Shown here: positions 5,086 to 6,037 of the stretch, piece by piece
Layout of the letters: each line of letters starts with the position of its first letter
Position numbering within the stretch: position 1 is the stretch's first letter
NCBI GenBank assembly: GCA_015663215.1
Contig: DQSP01000149.1
Span: 1-6,037, forward strand
DNA: 6,037 bases
Direction: 5' to 3'
Source of the DNA: Sulfurimonas sp.
GTDB lineage: Bacteria > Campylobacterota > Campylobacteria > Campylobacterales > Sulfurimonadaceae
The notes under the pieces: generated by a model
Databases searched by the model: none
What the model was told of the DNA's origin: nothing
What the model saw: the letters and a program-made list of their open reading frames with translations, nothing else
Program-made: the position numbers and the translations under genes

Positions 5086-6037
5086 ATGAAACATATTTTT
5101 ATTCTTCTCCTTTTATTCACATCCTTATTCGCAGAATTAACACTCGAAAATGATGTTCAAATTTATGATAATTTCTCTTTAGAGTATCTACAAGATGTAA
5201 ACAATACTTTAAATATACAGAGTATACAAAAGAGTGTGTTTGAGCAACAGATACCTAGTAAATACACTTTAGGTTACTACTCTAAAGCAATCTGGTTTAA
5301 ACTTGTGCTTAAGAATGAGAGTAGTATTGAAGCGTTTACTCTCTACTACAAAAAACTTTATACTGATGAATTTAAAATATACATAGATGACGGTAAAGGT
5401 TATAAAGAACATAGGTTTGGTTTAGCAATATTTAAAGACCAAACAGGAATGCAGATGGGTGATCCTATATTTAGCTTTAATATAAAAAGTAAAGAGAGTA
5501 AAACACTCTACATCAAAACAGTATCTAGATTTGGAAATGCAGGAACATTTCAAATCTTTAGTGATGTAAAAGAATTGTATAGAGAACGAGAAATAGAACT
5601 CTTTTTGTATATGTTTTATTTTGGTGGTTTAATTATGGCACTGTTAATAAACAGCTTTTTATTCCTTTCGTTAAAAGAGAAAGTGTATGGATATTATGCA
5701 GGTTATATAGTGCTTTTTGGTGTTTTTATCTCTATCTTTAGTGGACTCATAATTGACTTTGGATTTTACTCTTTGTATGATGAACTCCATGCCTTTGTCT
5801 CATTAGCTGTCTCTTTTCTCATACTTTTTTCAAGTGCTCTGCTGGATATAAAAAAACACTTACCAAAAATATATAAGTTTTTACTCTTTTTAAATATATT
5901 GTTTTTCCTTCTTTTTATTCTTATATGGACAGATGTGGAACCTTGGTACCAAATGATGAGTGCATTAAGTACAGTTGCTTTTTTAACACTTTTATATGCA
6001 GCAGTAAAAATAAGCCTACTTGGTTTTAAAAAAGCAA
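5086..6037 (+). CDS. 7TMR-DISM membrane sensor protein, C-terminal output domain beyond the window
   Basis: The frame stays open to the right edge (317 codons), so the gene is truncated by the window. Residues 1-16 (MKHIFILLLLFTSLFA) are a signal peptide. Residues about 20-165 are a strand-rich periplasmic domain of the 7TMR-DISMED2 type, including the typical KAIWFKLVLKNES (67-79). From about 172 comes the 7TM-DISM membrane domain: YFGGLIMALLINSFLFLSLKEKVYGYY is split over 178-204 as the characteristic TM1 plus loop, with further segments near 201-224, 236-253, 262-281 and 291-311; at least five are visible. Such proteins sense carbohydrate-like or other periplasmic ligands and usually end in a histidine kinase, diguanylate cyclase or similar domain, which cannot be seen here. 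The ATG at 5086 has only a weak AAAAAG upstream. An in-frame GTG at 5065 is possible but would spoil the signal peptide. Confidence 0.9.
   Translation, partial: MKHIFILLLLFTSLFAELTLENDVQIYDNFSLEYLQDVNNTLNIQSIQKSVFEQQIPSKYTLGYYSKAIWFKLVLKNESSIEAFTLYYKKLYTDEFKIYIDDGKGYKEHRFGLAIFKDQTGMQMGDPIFSFNIKSKESKTLYIKTVSRFGNAGTFQIFSDVKELYREREIELFLYMFYFGGLIMALLINSFLFLSLKEKVYGYYAGYIVLFGVFISIFSGLIIDFGFYSLYDELHAFVSLAVSFLILFSSALLDIKKHLPKIYKFLLFLNILFFLLFILIWTDVEPWYQMMSALSTVAFLTLLYAAVKISLLGFKKA

Overview
The window is AT-rich, tightly packed bacterial DNA. Short, often coupled gene junctions, A/T-rich promoter-like stretches with weak -35 boxes and the style of the proteins suggest a Campylobacterota member (Sulfurimonas/Sulfurovum/Arcobacter-like). 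This is an inference from composition and protein style; no rRNA or other marker gene is present to confirm it. Almost every base is coding, and no stretch longer than about 175 bases lacks a gene. I see no tRNA, rRNA, CRISPR array, insertion sequence or phage gene.

Layout from left to right: (1) the 5' part of an exported PEBP/YbhB-like protein runs off the left edge on the minus strand. (2) A 175-base divergent intergenic region follows, carrying a 9-bp inverted repeat and promoter-like sequences. (3) A plus-strand DUF2237 gene ends 8 bases from the tail of an opposing minus-strand cluster. (4) Read in its own direction (right to left), that cluster encodes an exported YceI-like protein, a full-length ABC exporter half-transporter, a pyridoxamine-phosphate-oxidase-like flavin-type protein, an RNase HI with an unusual N-terminal extension, and a small CxxC zinc-binding-like protein. 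(5) A second divergent intergenic region of about 117 bases separates yceI from a plus-strand membrane sensor of the 7TMR-DISM type, whose output domain lies beyond the right edge.

The five minus-strand genes are separated by -1 to 35 bases and could be co-transcribed. However, two internal promoter-like sequences (before the ABC gene and before the PNPOx-like gene) suggest the cluster is read as several units. No common pathway is evident: envelope/export functions (YceI, ABC exporter, and nearby PEBP and sensor) sit next to a flavoprotein-type gene and a nucleic-acid pair (RNase HI plus zinc-binding-like protein).

I found no convincing new defence, mobile or biosynthetic system. The points most worth a second look are the ABC transporter start (a perfect TATAAT six bases before the ATG, inside a hairpin, with no Shine-Dalgarno), the RNase HI N-terminal extension, and the coupled small Cys/His protein.
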